Assembly: GCF_002236115.1 (NCBI RefSeq)
Contig: NZ_NIWT01000003.1
Span: forward strand, 496,001-560,000
Direction of reading: 5' to 3'
From: Pseudomonas jessenii
GTDB taxonomy: Bacteria; Pseudomonadota; Gammaproteobacteria; Pseudomonadales; Pseudomonadaceae
DNA: 64,000 nt
Made by a program: the position numbers and the translations under genes
The notes under the pieces: generated by a model
Database searches by the model: none
What the model was told of the DNA's origin: nothing
What the model saw: only the letters and a program-made list of their open reading frames with translations
Part shown: positions 23,200-36,695 of the stretch, piece after piece
Numbering within the stretch: the stretch's first letter is position 1
Layout: each line of letters opens with the position of its first letter

Positions 23200-24107
23200 T
23201 GCGCGTACTCCCGCCGGGCCATCATTTTCAGCTTAGCGCCCATCCAGAGGGACAGCGCACCAAGCGACCGGACGGCAGCATACCTGCGAACGGCGCAGGC
23301 TTCACGGCGAACCTTGCATCGAAGCCACGAGCGCCAGTGGAAAGCTGACAGCCGCCCCCGAATGGGACAATTTTCGCTGCCGCGCACCTTTACAGAACCG
23401 AACGACAGGCAACAAACACCGAAATGACTGATCAACAAGGAAAAGTTCGCTACAGGCAAGCGGCCGACAGAGATGAATTCAGTACAGGGCTAAAATTTTT
23501 TGCACCAAAACCGCACAGTGGGTCTACGCTGAACGCTTCGACATCCGCCATTTACTCAGTGGTGGGGTGAACCGGTAACATTTTTGGTTGCCAGACTGTC
23601 GACCAGAAGGCCGAAACATGATGTCAGGCAAGGCGTCAAGCCCAAACTAAAAGCGCTTGAACCCCCCGGTTTTATGAGGTTTTTACAGCACCTGGCAGTC
23701 AACTATAAAATAATCGTGAAAAAACACGATTTTGTGCACGCTTGTTGCATTCATACCCAACATCGCCCGAGTCGCACCCGCTGGAAGCGGAGGCCCTCAG
23801 GCAAAAAAAACAGTGGCAAGGTAGCCCGATGGAGATTCAAACGTTTCACCAGGACTCTTTTTACCGACGACAAGGCGCAAAAAACAGCATTAAAGTTGTC
23901 CGCCCGGTTGCGTCGGAGCTGGAAATTTGCGACATCTACCACGCTGTTTGCGACAGGGTCGTAAAGAAGGCGAAAGGTTAGATGCGCAAGTATCGCCAAC
24001 ATTGTCGGCGTGATATAAGTTTGCGCCGACACAAAAAGAAAGAGCCGCCCAGATAATAAAACAGGTGGGACGGCAGTACTCTTCTAAAACCAAAGGAGCA
24101 AATCACG
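23200..24107. promoter_or_regulatory. Long intergenic region upstream of the OprD-type porin
   Basis: 908 bases, AT-richer in its second half. It contains an AATCGTG/CACGATT hairpin with a poly-A loop (23712-23731), a TGTCGGCG/CGCCGACA inverted repeat (24003-24010 and 24024-24031) about 80 bases before the porin start, and AAAGGAG as the porin's ribosome-binding site. An 80-codon open frame at 23742-23981 has no recognisable features. The porin promoter and regulator sites are probably here, but I cannot assign them. Confidence 0.5.
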
Positions 24108-25454
24108 ATGCGCGTGATGAAGTGGAGCATGATCGCACTGGCAGTTGCAGCAGCAGCCAGTACCCAATTGGCTACGGCCGCCCCTTTCGTAAGTGACCAG
24201 GCTGAAGCCAAAGGTTTTGTTGAAGACAGCACGCTGAACTTGCTGGTTCGCAACTACTACTTCAACCGTGATAACAAAGACGGTGGCCGTGACCAGAAAG
24301 ACTGGACCCAGGGCATCTGGGCTAACTACAGCTCCGGTTACACCCAAGGCCTGATCGGTGTCGGCGTTGATGCGTACGGTTACCTGGCAATCAAGCTGGA
24401 CGGTGGTGACGGCACTAGCGGTAGCGGCAACATGAGCCGTAGCGACACCGTTAACGCCAACGGTTCTCGCGATGTCAACGACAGCCAGGGTAAAGCCGGT
24501 GGCGCCGTTAAATTCCGCGTTTCCAAAACCGAGCTGAAAGTCGGCGACATGCAGCCAAGCACTTCCCCAGTGTTCGCTGTGGGCGGCTCCCGTATCCTGC
24601 CGCAAACTGCCAGCGGTATCCAACTGCAGAGCAGCGAGATCAAAGACCTTGACCTCGAGGCCGGTCACTTCTACTCGGGTAGCAGCCAGGACAAAAACGC
24701 CCGTGACGGCGACCTGTTTGCAAACTACGCCGGCGTTTCCGCCAACAAGATCGACTACTTCGGCGGCAAGTACGGTTTCACCGAAAACCTGAGCGCATCG
24801 CTGTACGGCGCCAAGCTGGAAGACATCTGGAACCAGTACTACGCCAACCTGAACTACACCATCCCGTTCACCGACTCCGAGTCGCTGAACCTGGACGGTA
24901 ACATCTACAACACCAAAGACACTGGCGATGCCAAAGTCGGCGATATCAGCAACACCACGTTCTCCCTGGCGGCTGCTTTCTCGTTCCTGAAAGCACACAC
25001 CATTACCCTGGGCTTCCAGAAGGTCAACGGTGACACTCCGTTCGACTACATCGGTATTGGCAAGAACAACCGCGGCGGTGACTCGATCTTCCTCGCCAAC
25101 TCCATCCAGTACTCTGACTTCAACGCTCCGAACGAGAAGTCTGCCCAGGTTCGTTACGACCTGAAAATGGCCGAGTACGGCGTTCCAGGTCTGAGCTTCA
25201 TGACCCGTTACGTTAAAGGTTGGGACATCGACGGCACCAACACTCCAGCCAACAGCGCTTACGCTGGTCTGTACGGTGCAGATGGCAAGCACAACGAAAC
25301 CAACTTCGAAGCCAAGTACGTTGTTCAGACTGGCCCGGCAAAAGACCTGTCCTTCCGTATTCGTCAGGCATGGCACTTCGCTAACGCCGACCAAGGCGAA
25401 GGCGACGTGAAAGAGTTCCGTTTCATCGTCGACTACCCGCTGTCGGTTTTGTAA
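24108..25454 (+). CDS. OprD-family outer-membrane porin
   Basis: 448 residues with a signal peptide (about 1-24, ending ATA|AP) and a mature sequence beginning FVSDQAEAKGFVEDSTLNLL, typical of the OprD substrate-specific 18-strand porins that take up basic amino acids or carboxylates. The C-terminus EFRFIVDYPLSVL ends in alternating hydrophobics for BAM recognition. It is at the syntenic place of P. aeruginosa oprD (next to the HIT gene), but the substrate class cannot be read from sequence alone. The Gly/Tyr codon use suggests high expression. Confidence 0.92.
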   Translation: MRVMKWSMIALAVAAAASTQLATAAPFVSDQAEAKGFVEDSTLNLLVRNYYFNRDNKDGGRDQKDWTQGIWANYSSGYTQGLIGVGVDAYGYLAIKLDGGDGTSGSGNMSRSDTVNANGSRDVNDSQGKAGGAVKFRVSKTELKVGDMQPSTSPVFAVGGSRILPQTASGIQLQSSEIKDLDLEAGHFYSGSSQDKNARDGDLFANYAGVSANKIDYFGGKYGFTENLSASLYGAKLEDIWNQYYANLNYTIPFTDSESLNLDGNIYNTKDTGDAKVGDISNTTFSLAAAFSFLKAHTITLGFQKVNGDTPFDYIGIGKNNRGGDSIFLANSIQYSDFNAPNEKSAQVRYDLKMAEYGVPGLSFMTRYVKGWDIDGTNTPANSAYAGLYGADGKHNETNFEAKYVVQTGPAKDLSFRIRQAWHFANADQGEGDVKEFRFIVDYPLSVL

Positions 25455-25484
25455 TCGCATCCAGTTAGTTTGCGGTAACAAAAC

Positions 25485-25513
25485 AAAAGGCCCATCTTCG
25501 GATGGGCCTTTTT
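25485..25513. terminator. Terminator between the porin and mscS-type genes
   Basis: A perfect 12-bp stem, AAAAGGCCCATC/GATGGGCCTTTT, with a TTCG tetraloop and flanking A and T runs. It can act on either strand. Confidence 0.92.
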
Positions 25514-25597
25514 GTTGGCTGTCGCTTGACTGCTTTAACGACCTGCCCCTTACAGAACATGCCTGACCAAAGAGTCAGACATTGTTCAAATGACCTG

Positions 25598-26440
25598 TCA
25601 CTGCACCGCAGACTCCTGAACCACACGAATAACCCGCTGTGGAAATGGAATATCAATGCCGGCCTCTCTCAGGCGATCACGGGATAGTTCGTTGAACATG
25701 AACAACACATCCCAGTAATCGGCAGTCTTTACCCAGACACGAAGCGAAAGCGTGATCGAACTGTCACCCAGGGTAGAAACAACTGCCTGTGGTTCCGGAT
25801 CTGTCAATACTCGCGGGTCCCTGGCCAATTCCAGTAAAACTTCACGGGCTTTCTGAAGGTCCGCTTCGTAATCAACGCCTACATCAAACACGACTTTACG
25901 AGTCGGCTGACGGTTTGTGTTAGTGATGATGCCATTCGACAGATTGCCGTTCGGCACGATGATGGTCTTGTTGTCACCAGTACGCAGTACGGTATGGAAA
26001 ATCTGGATGCTGTCGACAGTACCGGCGATACCCTGAGCCTCGATCCAGTCGCCGATGCGAAACGGACGGAACAGCAAAATCAGCACGCCACCGGCGAAGT
26101 TCGCCAAGCTGCCCTGCAAGGCCAGGCCAATGGCCAGGCCTGCCGCACCAATCGCCGCCACAAACGAAGTGGTTTCCACACCGATCATCGAGGCCACGCT
26201 GACGACCAGCAGGATCTTGAGGATGATGTTCGCCAGACTGCTGATAAAGCCCTGCAGCGCCAGGTCGGCATTACGTAATGCAATCAGGCCGCCGAGCTTT
26301 TTCGTGACCTTGTTGATCAGCCACCAGCCGATGGCCAGGGTGATGACCGCCAGCAGTACACGGCTGCCGTATTCCATGATCATCGGGATCCAGCTTTGGG
26401 ATACCTTGACCAGATTGTCTACCTCGGCATTTAAGTCCAT
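25598..26440 (-). CDS. Small-conductance mechanosensitive channel, MscS family
   Basis: 280 residues, close to E. coli MscS. There are three membrane helices (about 22-45, 65-85 and 92-125), the last being the Gly/Ala-rich pore helix (AAIGAAGLAIGLALQGSLANFAGG). A beta domain (GDWIEAQGIAGTVDSIQIFHT) and a C-terminal alpha/beta vestibule domain follow. It releases solutes on osmotic downshock. A single gene, convergent with the porin. Confidence 0.94.
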   Translation of the reverse strand: MDLNAEVDNLVKVSQSWIPMIMEYGSRVLLAVITLAIGWWLINKVTKKLGGLIALRNADLALQGFISSLANIILKILLVVSVASMIGVETTSFVAAIGAAGLAIGLALQGSLANFAGGVLILLFRPFRIGDWIEAQGIAGTVDSIQIFHTVLRTGDNKTIIVPNGNLSNGIITNTNRQPTRKVVFDVGVDYEADLQKAREVLLELARDPRVLTDPEPQAVVSTLGDSSITLSLRVWVKTADYWDVLFMFNELSRDRLREAGIDIPFPQRVIRVVQESAVQ

Positions 26441-26577
26441 CTACATTCTCCTGTTTTCCGGCTACCCGGCATGCGTAAAAAAAGCGGCAGAAAGATCCAA
26501 CCGCGACGGGCTCAATCGTTTCTGCCGTTGCTGGGGCCTCCGACGTCGCAAACGCCAGGAGGTTCCCGCTTTCAAGA

Positions 26578-27063
26578 TCAGTCGCGGAAGTTGTTGAACT
26601 GCAGCGGCATGCCGAATTCCTTGGCCCGTAGCACTGCAATGGCTTCTTGCAGGTCATCACGCTTTTTGCCGGTGATGCGAACCTGCTCGCCCTGAATGGC
26701 CGCCTGGACCTTGAGCTTGGCGTCTTTGACATGAGCGACGATTTTCTTCGCCAGCTCCTTGTCGATGCCTTCCTTGAGGACGGCGTCCTGCTTCATCAGC
26801 TTGCCCGACGCGAACGCGTCCTTGACTTCAAGGCACTGCACGTCGATTTTGCGCTTGACCAGCGCCAGCTTGAGGATCTCAATCATCGCTTCAAGCTGGA
26901 AATCCGCTTCGGCGGTCAGGTTGACGGTCAGGTCTTTTTCCTTGAACTCGAAGCTGCCTTTGCCTTTCAGGTCATAACGACGATCGAGTTCCTTGACGGC
27001 GTTCTCGACCGCGTTGGTGACTTCGTGTTTGTCCAGTTCGGATACCACGTCGAACGACGGCAT
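26578..27063 (-). CDS. YajQ family cyclic-di-GMP/nucleotide-binding protein
   Basis: 161 residues from [19 protein letters not shown], the conserved family start. Two ferredoxin-like halves are visible, ending [16 protein letters not shown] Xanthomonas homologue binds c-di-GMP and acts on transcription. That activity is not proven for all members. The gene is a single unit between mscS and the divergent ketopantoate-reductase-like gene. Confidence 0.93.
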   Translation of the reverse strand: MPSFDVVSELDKHEVTNAVENAVKELDRRYDLKGKGSFEFKEKDLTVNLTAEADFQLEAMIEILKLALVKRKIDVQCLEVKDAFASGKLMKQDAVLKEGIDKELAKKIVAHVKDAKLKVQAAIQGEQVRITGKKRDDLQEAIAVLRAKEFGMPLQFNNFRD

Positions 27064-27162
27064 GTAATCTCTCCAAATATAAAGGCGCACCGATGGAGCA
27101 CGCCTGGCTTGCGGTTAAAATCCGCGCTGATTATAACGGGTCTTTCCCATCATTCACTGTGA

Positions 27163-28116
<954 letters not shown>

Positions 28117-28161
28117 GCAGCGGCTACGCTGGCCACTTGTTCCTTGTCTGCGATCAATCCG

Positions 28162-30198
28162 ATGCCATTGCGCCAGCGCCTTGAAAACCTGCCCGTCGGC
28201 CAGAAACTGCTGGCCGCCCTGCTGGTACTGATGGTCACCGTCCTGCTGGTTGCCAACCTGACCTTTATCAGTGCCGCCTACTACATCTCCCAGGAAAGCA
28301 TGGCGCCCCAGGCTCTGCAGACCATCGGCCGCCTGATATCCAACCCGAGCCTGGCCTCCGAAGCCCTGGCGTCACCGCAAAGCGCCGAGCGCCTGCTCAA
28401 TGAACTCAACAGCTATTCGCCGTTGCGCGCGGCGGCCCTGTATGACGGAAAGGGTGAGCGATTGGCGCAATTGCAGCATGGCGACAACCTGGAACTGCCG
28501 AAGCGTTTCCGGCATATCGAAGACTGGCAGGCCACCGAGTTTCGTACCAACCAGGTCATCCCCCTGCCCCGCACCGGTGCGGCACCAGGGCACCTGCTGT
28601 TGGTGGCCACGAGCGAACTGCCAGTTGCGTTCTACACCGGGACCCTGACGGCCAGCCTGGGGATTCTGATCTTCAGCGTGCTGCTGTGGCTGATCATTGC
28701 CCGCCAGATCAAGCGCTTGATTACCCGGCCGATCCACCAACTCGAGGAGTTGTCCCGGCAGGTAACCCGTGAAGAAAACTATGCACTGCGTGCTTCGCGC
28801 GGAAACCACGATGAAATCGGCAGCCTCGCCGAGGCGTTCAACACCATGCTATCGCGGATCGAGGCCAGGGAGCAGCAACTCAAGCGGGCCAGGGACGACT
28901 CCCAGGCAGCCTACGACCAGGCCCAGGGTCTGGCAGAGGAAACCCGCCATACCAACCGCAAACTGGAGCTCGAAGTCCAGGTGCGCAGCAAGATCGAGAA
29001 AAAGCTCACCGGTTTCCAGAACTACCTCAACAGCATCATCGACTCCATGCCGTCGGCGCTGATCGCACTCGACGAACAGCTCTACGTGACGCAATGGAAC
29101 CAGGAGGCCAGTGCCCTGTCCGGCACGCGTCTCGATGAAGCCCTGAACCAGCCTATCTTCCTCGCCTTCGAACCGCTCAAGCCGTTCTTGCCGCAACTCA
29201 AGGAAACGGTCGAGCAGCATACGGTGGCCAAGATCGAACGTGTCACCTGGCTCAAGGACGATGAGCCCCGCCACTACGCCCTGACTTTCTACCCGCTGAT
29301 GGGCGGTGCCGGGCGTGGCGTGGTAATCCGGATCGATGACATCACCCAGCGCCTGTCCCTGGAAGAGATGATGGTGCAGTCGGAGAAAATGCTTTCGGTG
29401 GGTGGTCTGGCCGCCGGCATGGCCCATGAGATCAACAACCCGCTGGGCGCGATCCTGCACAACGTGCAAAACATTCGCCGACGCCTGTCACCCGATTTGC
29501 CGAAGAACCTCGAAGTGGCTGAACAGGCCGGCATCGAACTGACGACGGTCAACCAGTACCTGCAAGTTCGCGAGGTGCCACAGTTGCTCGACGGCATCCA
29601 GCAGGCAGGTGCCCGGGCGGCGAAAATCGTCACCCACATGCTCAGCTTCAGTCGTCGCAGCACCCGCCAGATGGCCCCCTGCGACCTGCCCGCCCTGATC
29701 GACCAGGCGGTGGAGATCGCCGGTAACGATTTTGACCTGGCGATCGGCTTCGACTTCAAGGGCCAGGCCATCATTCGTCAGTTCGATCCCGCGCTGGGAC
29801 CGGTCCCCGGCACCGCCAACGAACTGGAGCAAGTGCTGCTCAACCTGTTGAAAAACGCTGCGCAAGCCATCCACCAGCGCGAAGATGACAGCGAGCCTGG
29901 ACGGATCATTCTGCGCACCAGGCTCAATCCGCCATGGGCGGAAATTCAGGTCGAGGACAACGGCATCGGCATGAGCGAAAGCGTGCGCAAACGGACCTTC
30001 GAACCATTCTTCACCACCAAGGAAATCGGCCAGGGCACCGGGCTTGGCCTGTCGGTGTCGTACTTCATCGTCACCAATAACCACAAAGGGCAGATGGAAG
30101 TGCAATCGACGCTTGGCCAAGGCACCTGCTTCACCTTGCGCCTGCCCCTGGCGAGCACGCCGCCTGTCTCGCAACAACTCAATCTGCTATCGAGGTAA
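28162..30198 (+). CDS. Membrane-bound PAS sensor histidine kinase
   Basis: 678 residues from the ATG MPLRQRLENLPVG. An in-frame TTG 18 bases earlier is an alternative, and neither has a clear ribosome-binding site. Two membrane helices (about 15-40 and 160-185) flank a periplasmic sensor region, followed by HAMP (about 185-240), a coiled coil, PAS (about 280-390), and HisKA with the phospho-acceptor in MAHEINNPLGAI (H422). HATPase motifs are NELEQVLLNLLKNAAQA (N box), DNGIGM and GQGTGLGLSVSY. No receiver domain and no adjacent response regulator gene are present, so it is an orphan. It lies directly before the cobalamin adenosyltransferase gene (2-base gap). Confidence 0.9.
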   Translation: MPLRQRLENLPVGQKLLAALLVLMVTVLLVANLTFISAAYYISQESMAPQALQTIGRLISNPSLASEALASPQSAERLLNELNSYSPLRAAALYDGKGERLAQLQHGDNLELPKRFRHIEDWQATEFRTNQVIPLPRTGAAPGHLLLVATSELPVAFYTGTLTASLGILIFSVLLWLIIARQIKRLITRPIHQLEELSRQVTREENYALRASRGNHDEIGSLAEAFNTMLSRIEAREQQLKRARDDSQAAYDQAQGLAEETRHTNRKLELEVQVRSKIEKKLTGFQNYLNSIIDSMPSALIALDEQLYVTQWNQEASALSGTRLDEALNQPIFLAFEPLKPFLPQLKETVEQHTVAKIERVTWLKDDEPRHYALTFYPLMGGAGRGVVIRIDDITQRLSLEEMMVQSEKMLSVGGLAAGMAHEINNPLGAILHNVQNIRRRLSPDLPKNLEVAEQAGIELTTVNQYLQVREVPQLLDGIQQAGARAAKIVTHMLSFSRRSTRQMAPCDLPALIDQAVEIAGNDFDLAIGFDFKGQAIIRQFDPALGPVPGTANELEQVLLNLLKNAAQAIHQREDDSEPGRIILRTRLNPPWAEIQVEDNGIGMSESVRKRTFEPFFTTKEIGQGTGLGLSVSYFIVTNNHKGQMEVQSTLGQGTCFTLRLPLASTPPVSQQLNLLSR

Positions 30199-30200
30199 CC

Positions 30201-30782
30201 ATGGGCTTTCGTTTGTCGAAGATTTACACCCGCACTGGCGACAAAGGCGAGACCGGGCTGGGCGATGGTCGTCGCGTGCCCAAGGATCACCCGCGGATCG
30301 AGGCCATTGGCGAAGTCGATACGCTGAACAGTCAGGTGGGCGTGTTGCTGGCCGGGTTGGCAGCGCAAACGGGTCAGTTTCCGGACCTGAACGAAGTGAT
30401 CGAGGTATTGGCCCCCTGCCAGCACCGGTTATTTGATCTGGGTGGCGAACTGGCGATGCCGGTGTATCAGGCGTTGAATGCAGCGGAAATCGAACGACTG
30501 GAAGCGGCGATCGATCTGTGGAATGAAGAGCTGGGGCCGCTGGAAAACTTCATCTTGCCCGGCGGCTCGACGCTGATTGCCCAGGCCCATGTCTGCCGCA
30601 GCCTGGCGCGCAGCGCAGAACGGCGATGTCAGCAGCTCAACGCGATTGAACCGTTGGCCGGGGTTGGCCTGGCGTACATCAATCGGTTGTCGGATTTGTT
30701 GTTTGTTGTGGCGCGGTTGATTGCCAAGCGTCAGGGAGTGGCGGAGATACTTTGGCAGCCTGCGGCGAAACCTGAGGTTTAA
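30201..30782 (+). CDS. Cob(I)yrinic acid a,c-diamide adenosyltransferase, PduO type
   Basis: Makes adenosylcobalamin from cob(I)alamin and ATP. 193 residues. The N-terminal ATP motif is KIYTRTGDKGETGLGDGRR, followed by DTLNSQVGVLLA and the RSLARSAERRC helix that forms the active site. GAGG lies 7 bases before ATG. It starts 2 bases after the histidine kinase, so the two share a transcript, though no functional link is known. Confidence 0.93.
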   Translation: MGFRLSKIYTRTGDKGETGLGDGRRVPKDHPRIEAIGEVDTLNSQVGVLLAGLAAQTGQFPDLNEVIEVLAPCQHRLFDLGGELAMPVYQALNAAEIERLEAAIDLWNEELGPLENFILPGGSTLIAQAHVCRSLARSAERRCQQLNAIEPLAGVGLAYINRLSDLLFVVARLIAKRQGVAEILWQPAAKPEV

Positions 30783-30801
30783 TCGGCGCCTGCCAGGCCC
30801 T

Positions 30802-30878
30802 CATCGCGAGCAAGCTCGCTCCCACAGTGGACTTGTGGCGTTCACAAAACCTGTGGGAGCGAGCTTGCTCGCGATGGC
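30802..30878. repeat. REPIN 4
   Basis: A reverse copy (GCGAGCAAGCTCGCTCCCAC) followed by a forward copy (GTGGGAGCGAGCTTGCTCGC) with a short spacer, between convergent genes. Confidence 0.9.
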
Positions 30879-30899
30879 GTCAGAAGCTACAGCACAGAA

Positions 30900-31844
30900 T
30901 CAGGCCTCAGGCCAAAACGCCCGAATCCCCGCCACACCCTGCGCACCCGCAGCCCAGGCTTTCTCGACTTCAGCCGGACCGACCCCGCCAAGCAGGAACA
31001 CCGGCTTGCTGAAGCCCTCGATCAGGCTCGATGCCTGCTCCCAACCCAACGGCTCGGCACCAGGGTGAGTCAGGGTCGGTTGAACCGGTGACAGGGTCAC
31101 GAAATCCACTCCCATCTGTTCGGCCAGCGCCAACTCTTCAGCGTTATGGCATGACGCCGCCAGCCAGCGCGATGCCGGTAGCGGTCGGCCAGCCGCTGCG
31201 TATTTACGCAGTTGCGCCGCGGTAATGTGCCAACCGGCGGACGGGAAGTCGCCCAGCCATTCGAACGGCCCCTTGATCATCAATTGCGCCTTGCCGGCAC
31301 ACAGTCCCACAGCATCCACTGCCAGGTCGCGGTATTTCGGATCGTAGCCGTTCGGTGCACGCAACTGGATCAGCTTGACGCCGCCGGCAATGGCCTTCTG
31401 AATACCACGCAGCAACGCGGAGGTTTCCAGGTCTTCCGGGGTGATCAAGTACTGCTCGGGTAACCGTGCGGCCGCGACGATCGGCCGGTTGGCTTCAGGG
31501 AACTCATAATCCGACAGGTCGCGGGGTGTCACCCAGGCCAGCGGCTGTCCCTCGGCACCGTGGGGCTCGCCGCTAAACGCCGAGACTTCCCAGACATCCA
31601 GCAACACCTGCTTGTCCGGGTAATCGTGCCGGACCTTGATCAGCGGGCGCGCCGCGCCGACCACGATGCCCAGTTCCTCATGGAGTTCGCGGGCCAGTGC
31701 GGTTTCGACCGACTCGTCGGCCTCGACCTTGCCCCCGGGAAACTCCCACAGGCCACCCTGGTGCTGGGTATCGGCACGGCGGGCGATAAGGATCTTGCCG
31801 TTGTTATCACGGATAACGGCGGCGGCTACATGAACTCGTTTCAC
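30900..31844 (-). CDS. Nudix hydrolase fused to a thiamine-phosphate-synthase-like domain
   Basis: 314 residues from a GTG start (V/MKRVHVAAAVIRD). TGGAGG lies 10 bases upstream, and the start overlaps the GST stop codon by 4 bases. The N-terminal half (about 1-130) is MutT-like: the Nudix box reads GKVEADESVETALARELHEELGI. The C-terminal half (about 140-314) resembles ThiE/TenI (LIQLRAPNGYDPKYRDLAVDA, then DFVTLSPVQPT and PVFLLGGVGPAEVEKAWAAGAQGVAGI). The MutT part removes oxidised dGTP in the family. The ThiE-like half is of unknown use and may be non-thiamine. Confidence 0.88.
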   Translation of the reverse strand: MKRVHVAAAVIRDNNGKILIARRADTQHQGGLWEFPGGKVEADESVETALARELHEELGIVVGAARPLIKVRHDYPDKQVLLDVWEVSAFSGEPHGAEGQPLAWVTPRDLSDYEFPEANRPIVAAARLPEQYLITPEDLETSALLRGIQKAIAGGVKLIQLRAPNGYDPKYRDLAVDAVGLCAGKAQLMIKGPFEWLGDFPSAGWHITAAQLRKYAAAGRPLPASRWLAASCHNAEELALAEQMGVDFVTLSPVQPTLTHPGAEPLGWEQASSLIEGFSKPVFLLGGVGPAEVEKAWAAGAQGVAGIRAFWPEA

Positions 31845-32473
31845 CGCTCGATTTCCTCCAGTCCGGCCTTCTGCCAGGCCTTGAACGCTGGCCATTGGTA
31901 GAGGGTTTCAACATAGGCTTCATCAGCCGCGGACAGTTTCACCCGATAGGTGCGCAGGCGCACGGCGATGGGTGCAAAGAACGCGTCAGCCAACGTGATG
32001 CGGCCAAACAAGTACGGACCGCTCTCGGTCGCAGCGACACGACACTCGGCCCACAACGCTGACATGCGTTCGATGTCCGCCTGGACATCGGCCGGGACCG
32101 GCGACAGCGCTGCGTCATGGCCCAGGTCGAACGGCATGTTGCCGCGCATGGCGAAAAAGCCACTGTGCATCTGCGCGCACGCCGAACGCGCCTGGGCACG
32201 GGCGGCAGTGTCTTTGGGCCACAGGTTCGCGTCGGGGAACTGTTCTGCCAGGTATTCAGCAATCGCCAGGGAGTCGGCGATGGTTCCGTGTTCGGTTTTC
32301 AGCAGCGGGACCTTGCCGGTCGGAGAATGCTTGAGCAGACGCTCGCGGGTGTCCGGCTGGTTCAGTTTGATCAGTTCTTCGGTGTAGGAGGCGCCAGCCA
32401 GATCGAGGGCCAGAGCCCCGCGCAGGGACCAGGAGGAATGCAGTTTGTCGCCGATGATCAGGTGCAGGCTCAT
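31841..32473 (-). CDS. Glutathione S-transferase family protein
   Basis: 210 residues. The thioredoxin-like N-terminal domain (MSLHLIIGDKLHSSWSLRG) places the catalytic-type serine/threonine early, and TGKVPLL and TIADSLAIAEYLAE are the usual glutathione-binding segments. An all-helical C-terminal domain follows. Substrate unknown. It overlaps the Nudix fusion gene by 4 bases and is probably translated with it. Confidence 0.9.
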   Translation of the reverse strand: MSLHLIIGDKLHSSWSLRGALALDLAGASYTEELIKLNQPDTRERLLKHSPTGKVPLLKTEHGTIADSLAIAEYLAEQFPDANLWPKDTAARAQARSACAQMHSGFFAMRGNMPFDLGHDAALSPVPADVQADIERMSALWAECRVAATESGPYLFGRITLADAFFAPIAVRLRTYRVKLSAADEAYVETLYQWPAFKAWQKAGLEEIER

Positions 32474-32531
32474 GTTCGGGACCTTTGGGATGAGGGAGAC
32501 AGGCCAGTCTAGCTAGCGACTGACAGATCGC

Positions 32532-32608
32532 CATCGCGAGCAGGCTCGCTCCCACAGTGGTTCGAGGTGTACACAAATCCAATGTGGGAGCGAGCCTGCT
32601 CGCGATAG
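32532..32608. repeat. REPIN 5
   Basis: A reverse GCGAGCAGGCTCGCTCCCAC copy and a forward GTGGGAGCGAGCCTGCTCGC copy with about 30 bases between them, just past the argJ stop codon. Confidence 0.9.
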
Positions 32609-32621
32609 GGGCGACTCGATC

Positions 32622-33839
32622 TTACGTACGGTACTCGGCGTTGATCTTCACGTACTCGTGGGACAGGTCGGTAGTCCAGATGGTTTCGCTGCAATCGCCA
32701 CGACCCAACTCGATACGGATGGTGATTTCTTCCTGCTGCATCACCGCCGCGCCCTGGGCTTCGGTGTAGGTCGCCGCGCGCGCGCCACGGCTGGCGATGC
32801 ACACGTCGCCGAGGAACACGTCGATCTTGCTCACGTCCAGGTTCGGTACACCGGCACGGCCGACGGCCGCCAGGATGCGACCCCAGTTCGGGTCCGAAGC
32901 AAACAGCGCGGTCTTGATCAGCGGCGAGTGGGCCACGGTGTAACCGACGTCCAGGCACTCCTGGTGATTGCCGCCGCCGTTGACTTCAACGGTGACGAAT
33001 TTGGTCGCGCCTTCACCGTCGCGAACGATGGCCTGGGCTACGTCCATGCACACTTCGAACACCGCTTGCTTGAGCTTGGCAAACAGTTCGCCTTCGGCGC
33101 GGGTGATTTCCGGCAGCGCAGCCTGACCGGTGGCGATCAGCATGCAGCAGTCGTTGGTCGAGGTATCACCGTCGATGGTGATGCGGTTGAACGACTTGTT
33201 GGCGCCATCGAGCATCAGGTTTTGCAGCACGTCGCGGGAGACTTTGGCGTCGGTGGCGATGTAGCCGAGCATGGTCGCCATGTTCGGGCGAATCATGCCG
33301 GCGCCTTTGCTGATGCCGGTAACGGTGATGGTCACACCGTCGTGCTGGAACTGACGACTGGCGCCCTTTGGCAGGGTGTCGGTGGTCATGATGCCGGTGG
33401 CGGCAGCTTCCCAGTTGTGGATCGACAGGTCATCGAGGGCCGCTTGCAGCGCGCCTTCGATTTTCTCGACCGGCAGCGGCTCGCCGATCACACCGGTGGA
33501 ATACGGCAGCACCTGGCTGGCATCGACACCGGTCAACTCGGCCAGTTTCGCGCAAGTGCGCTCGGCGGCGGCCAGGCCAGGTTCGCCCGTGCCGGCGTTG
33601 GCATTGCCGGTGTTGGTCAACAGGTAACGCACAGCGCCTTGTACGCGTTGCTTGGCCAGGATCACCGGTGCGGCGCAAAAGGCGTTCAGGGTGAACACGC
33701 CGGCAACCGTGGAGCCTTCAACACAGCGCATGACCACAACATCCTTGCGCCCCGGGCGCTTGATGCCAGCCGAGGCGATACCGAGTTCAAAACCGGCAAC
33801 CGGGTGCAACGTTGGCAAAGGACCAAGACCAACAGCCAT
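32622..33839 (-). CDS. argJ: Bifunctional glutamate N-acetyltransferase / amino-acid acetyltransferase
   Basis: Runs the cyclic arginine pathway by transferring acetyl from N-acetylornithine to glutamate. 405 residues, the full precursor. The autoproteolysis site is in [13 protein letters not shown], with cleavage before Thr189, which becomes the nucleophile of the beta chain. The oxyanion-forming TTDTLPKGA segment and the C-terminal [16 protein letters not shown]-type end (here [16 protein letters not shown]) are present. It follows secA on the same strand after a terminator. Confidence 0.97.
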   Translation of the reverse strand: MAVGLGPLPTLHPVAGFELGIASAGIKRPGRKDVVVMRCVEGSTVAGVFTLNAFCAAPVILAKQRVQGAVRYLLTNTGNANAGTGEPGLAAAERTCAKLAELTGVDASQVLPYSTGVIGEPLPVEKIEGALQAALDDLSIHNWEAAATGIMTTDTLPKGASRQFQHDGVTITVTGISKGAGMIRPNMATMLGYIATDAKVSRDVLQNLMLDGANKSFNRITIDGDTSTNDCCMLIATGQAALPEITRAEGELFAKLKQAVFEVCMDVAQAIVRDGEGATKFVTVEVNGGGNHQECLDVGYTVAHSPLIKTALFASDPNWGRILAAVGRAGVPNLDVSKIDVFLGDVCIASRGARAATYTEAQGAAVMQQEEITIRIELGRGDCSETIWTTDLSHEYVKINAEYRT

Positions 33840-33898
33840 GAATGCGCTCCTTTATAAATGATGTCAGCACCGTTTCAGCAGAACGGTGGTTCGAATGG

Positions 33899-33936
33899 TA
33901 AAACGCCGCGACGGCAGAAGCCGGTCGCGGCGCGGG
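33899..33936 (-). terminator. Terminator after secA
   Basis: On the minus strand, CGCCGCGAC/GTCGCGGCG with an 11-base loop is followed by TTTT. It separates secA from argJ. Confidence 0.85.
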
Positions 33937-33959
33937 TATTTCAGCGATTGAAACGGGTT

Positions 33960-36695
<2,736 letters not shown>

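Noticed and set aside
23742-23981. A possible 79-residue gene before the porin
   Set aside because: No domain, weak ribosome-binding site, and it overlaps the region more likely to be regulatory.
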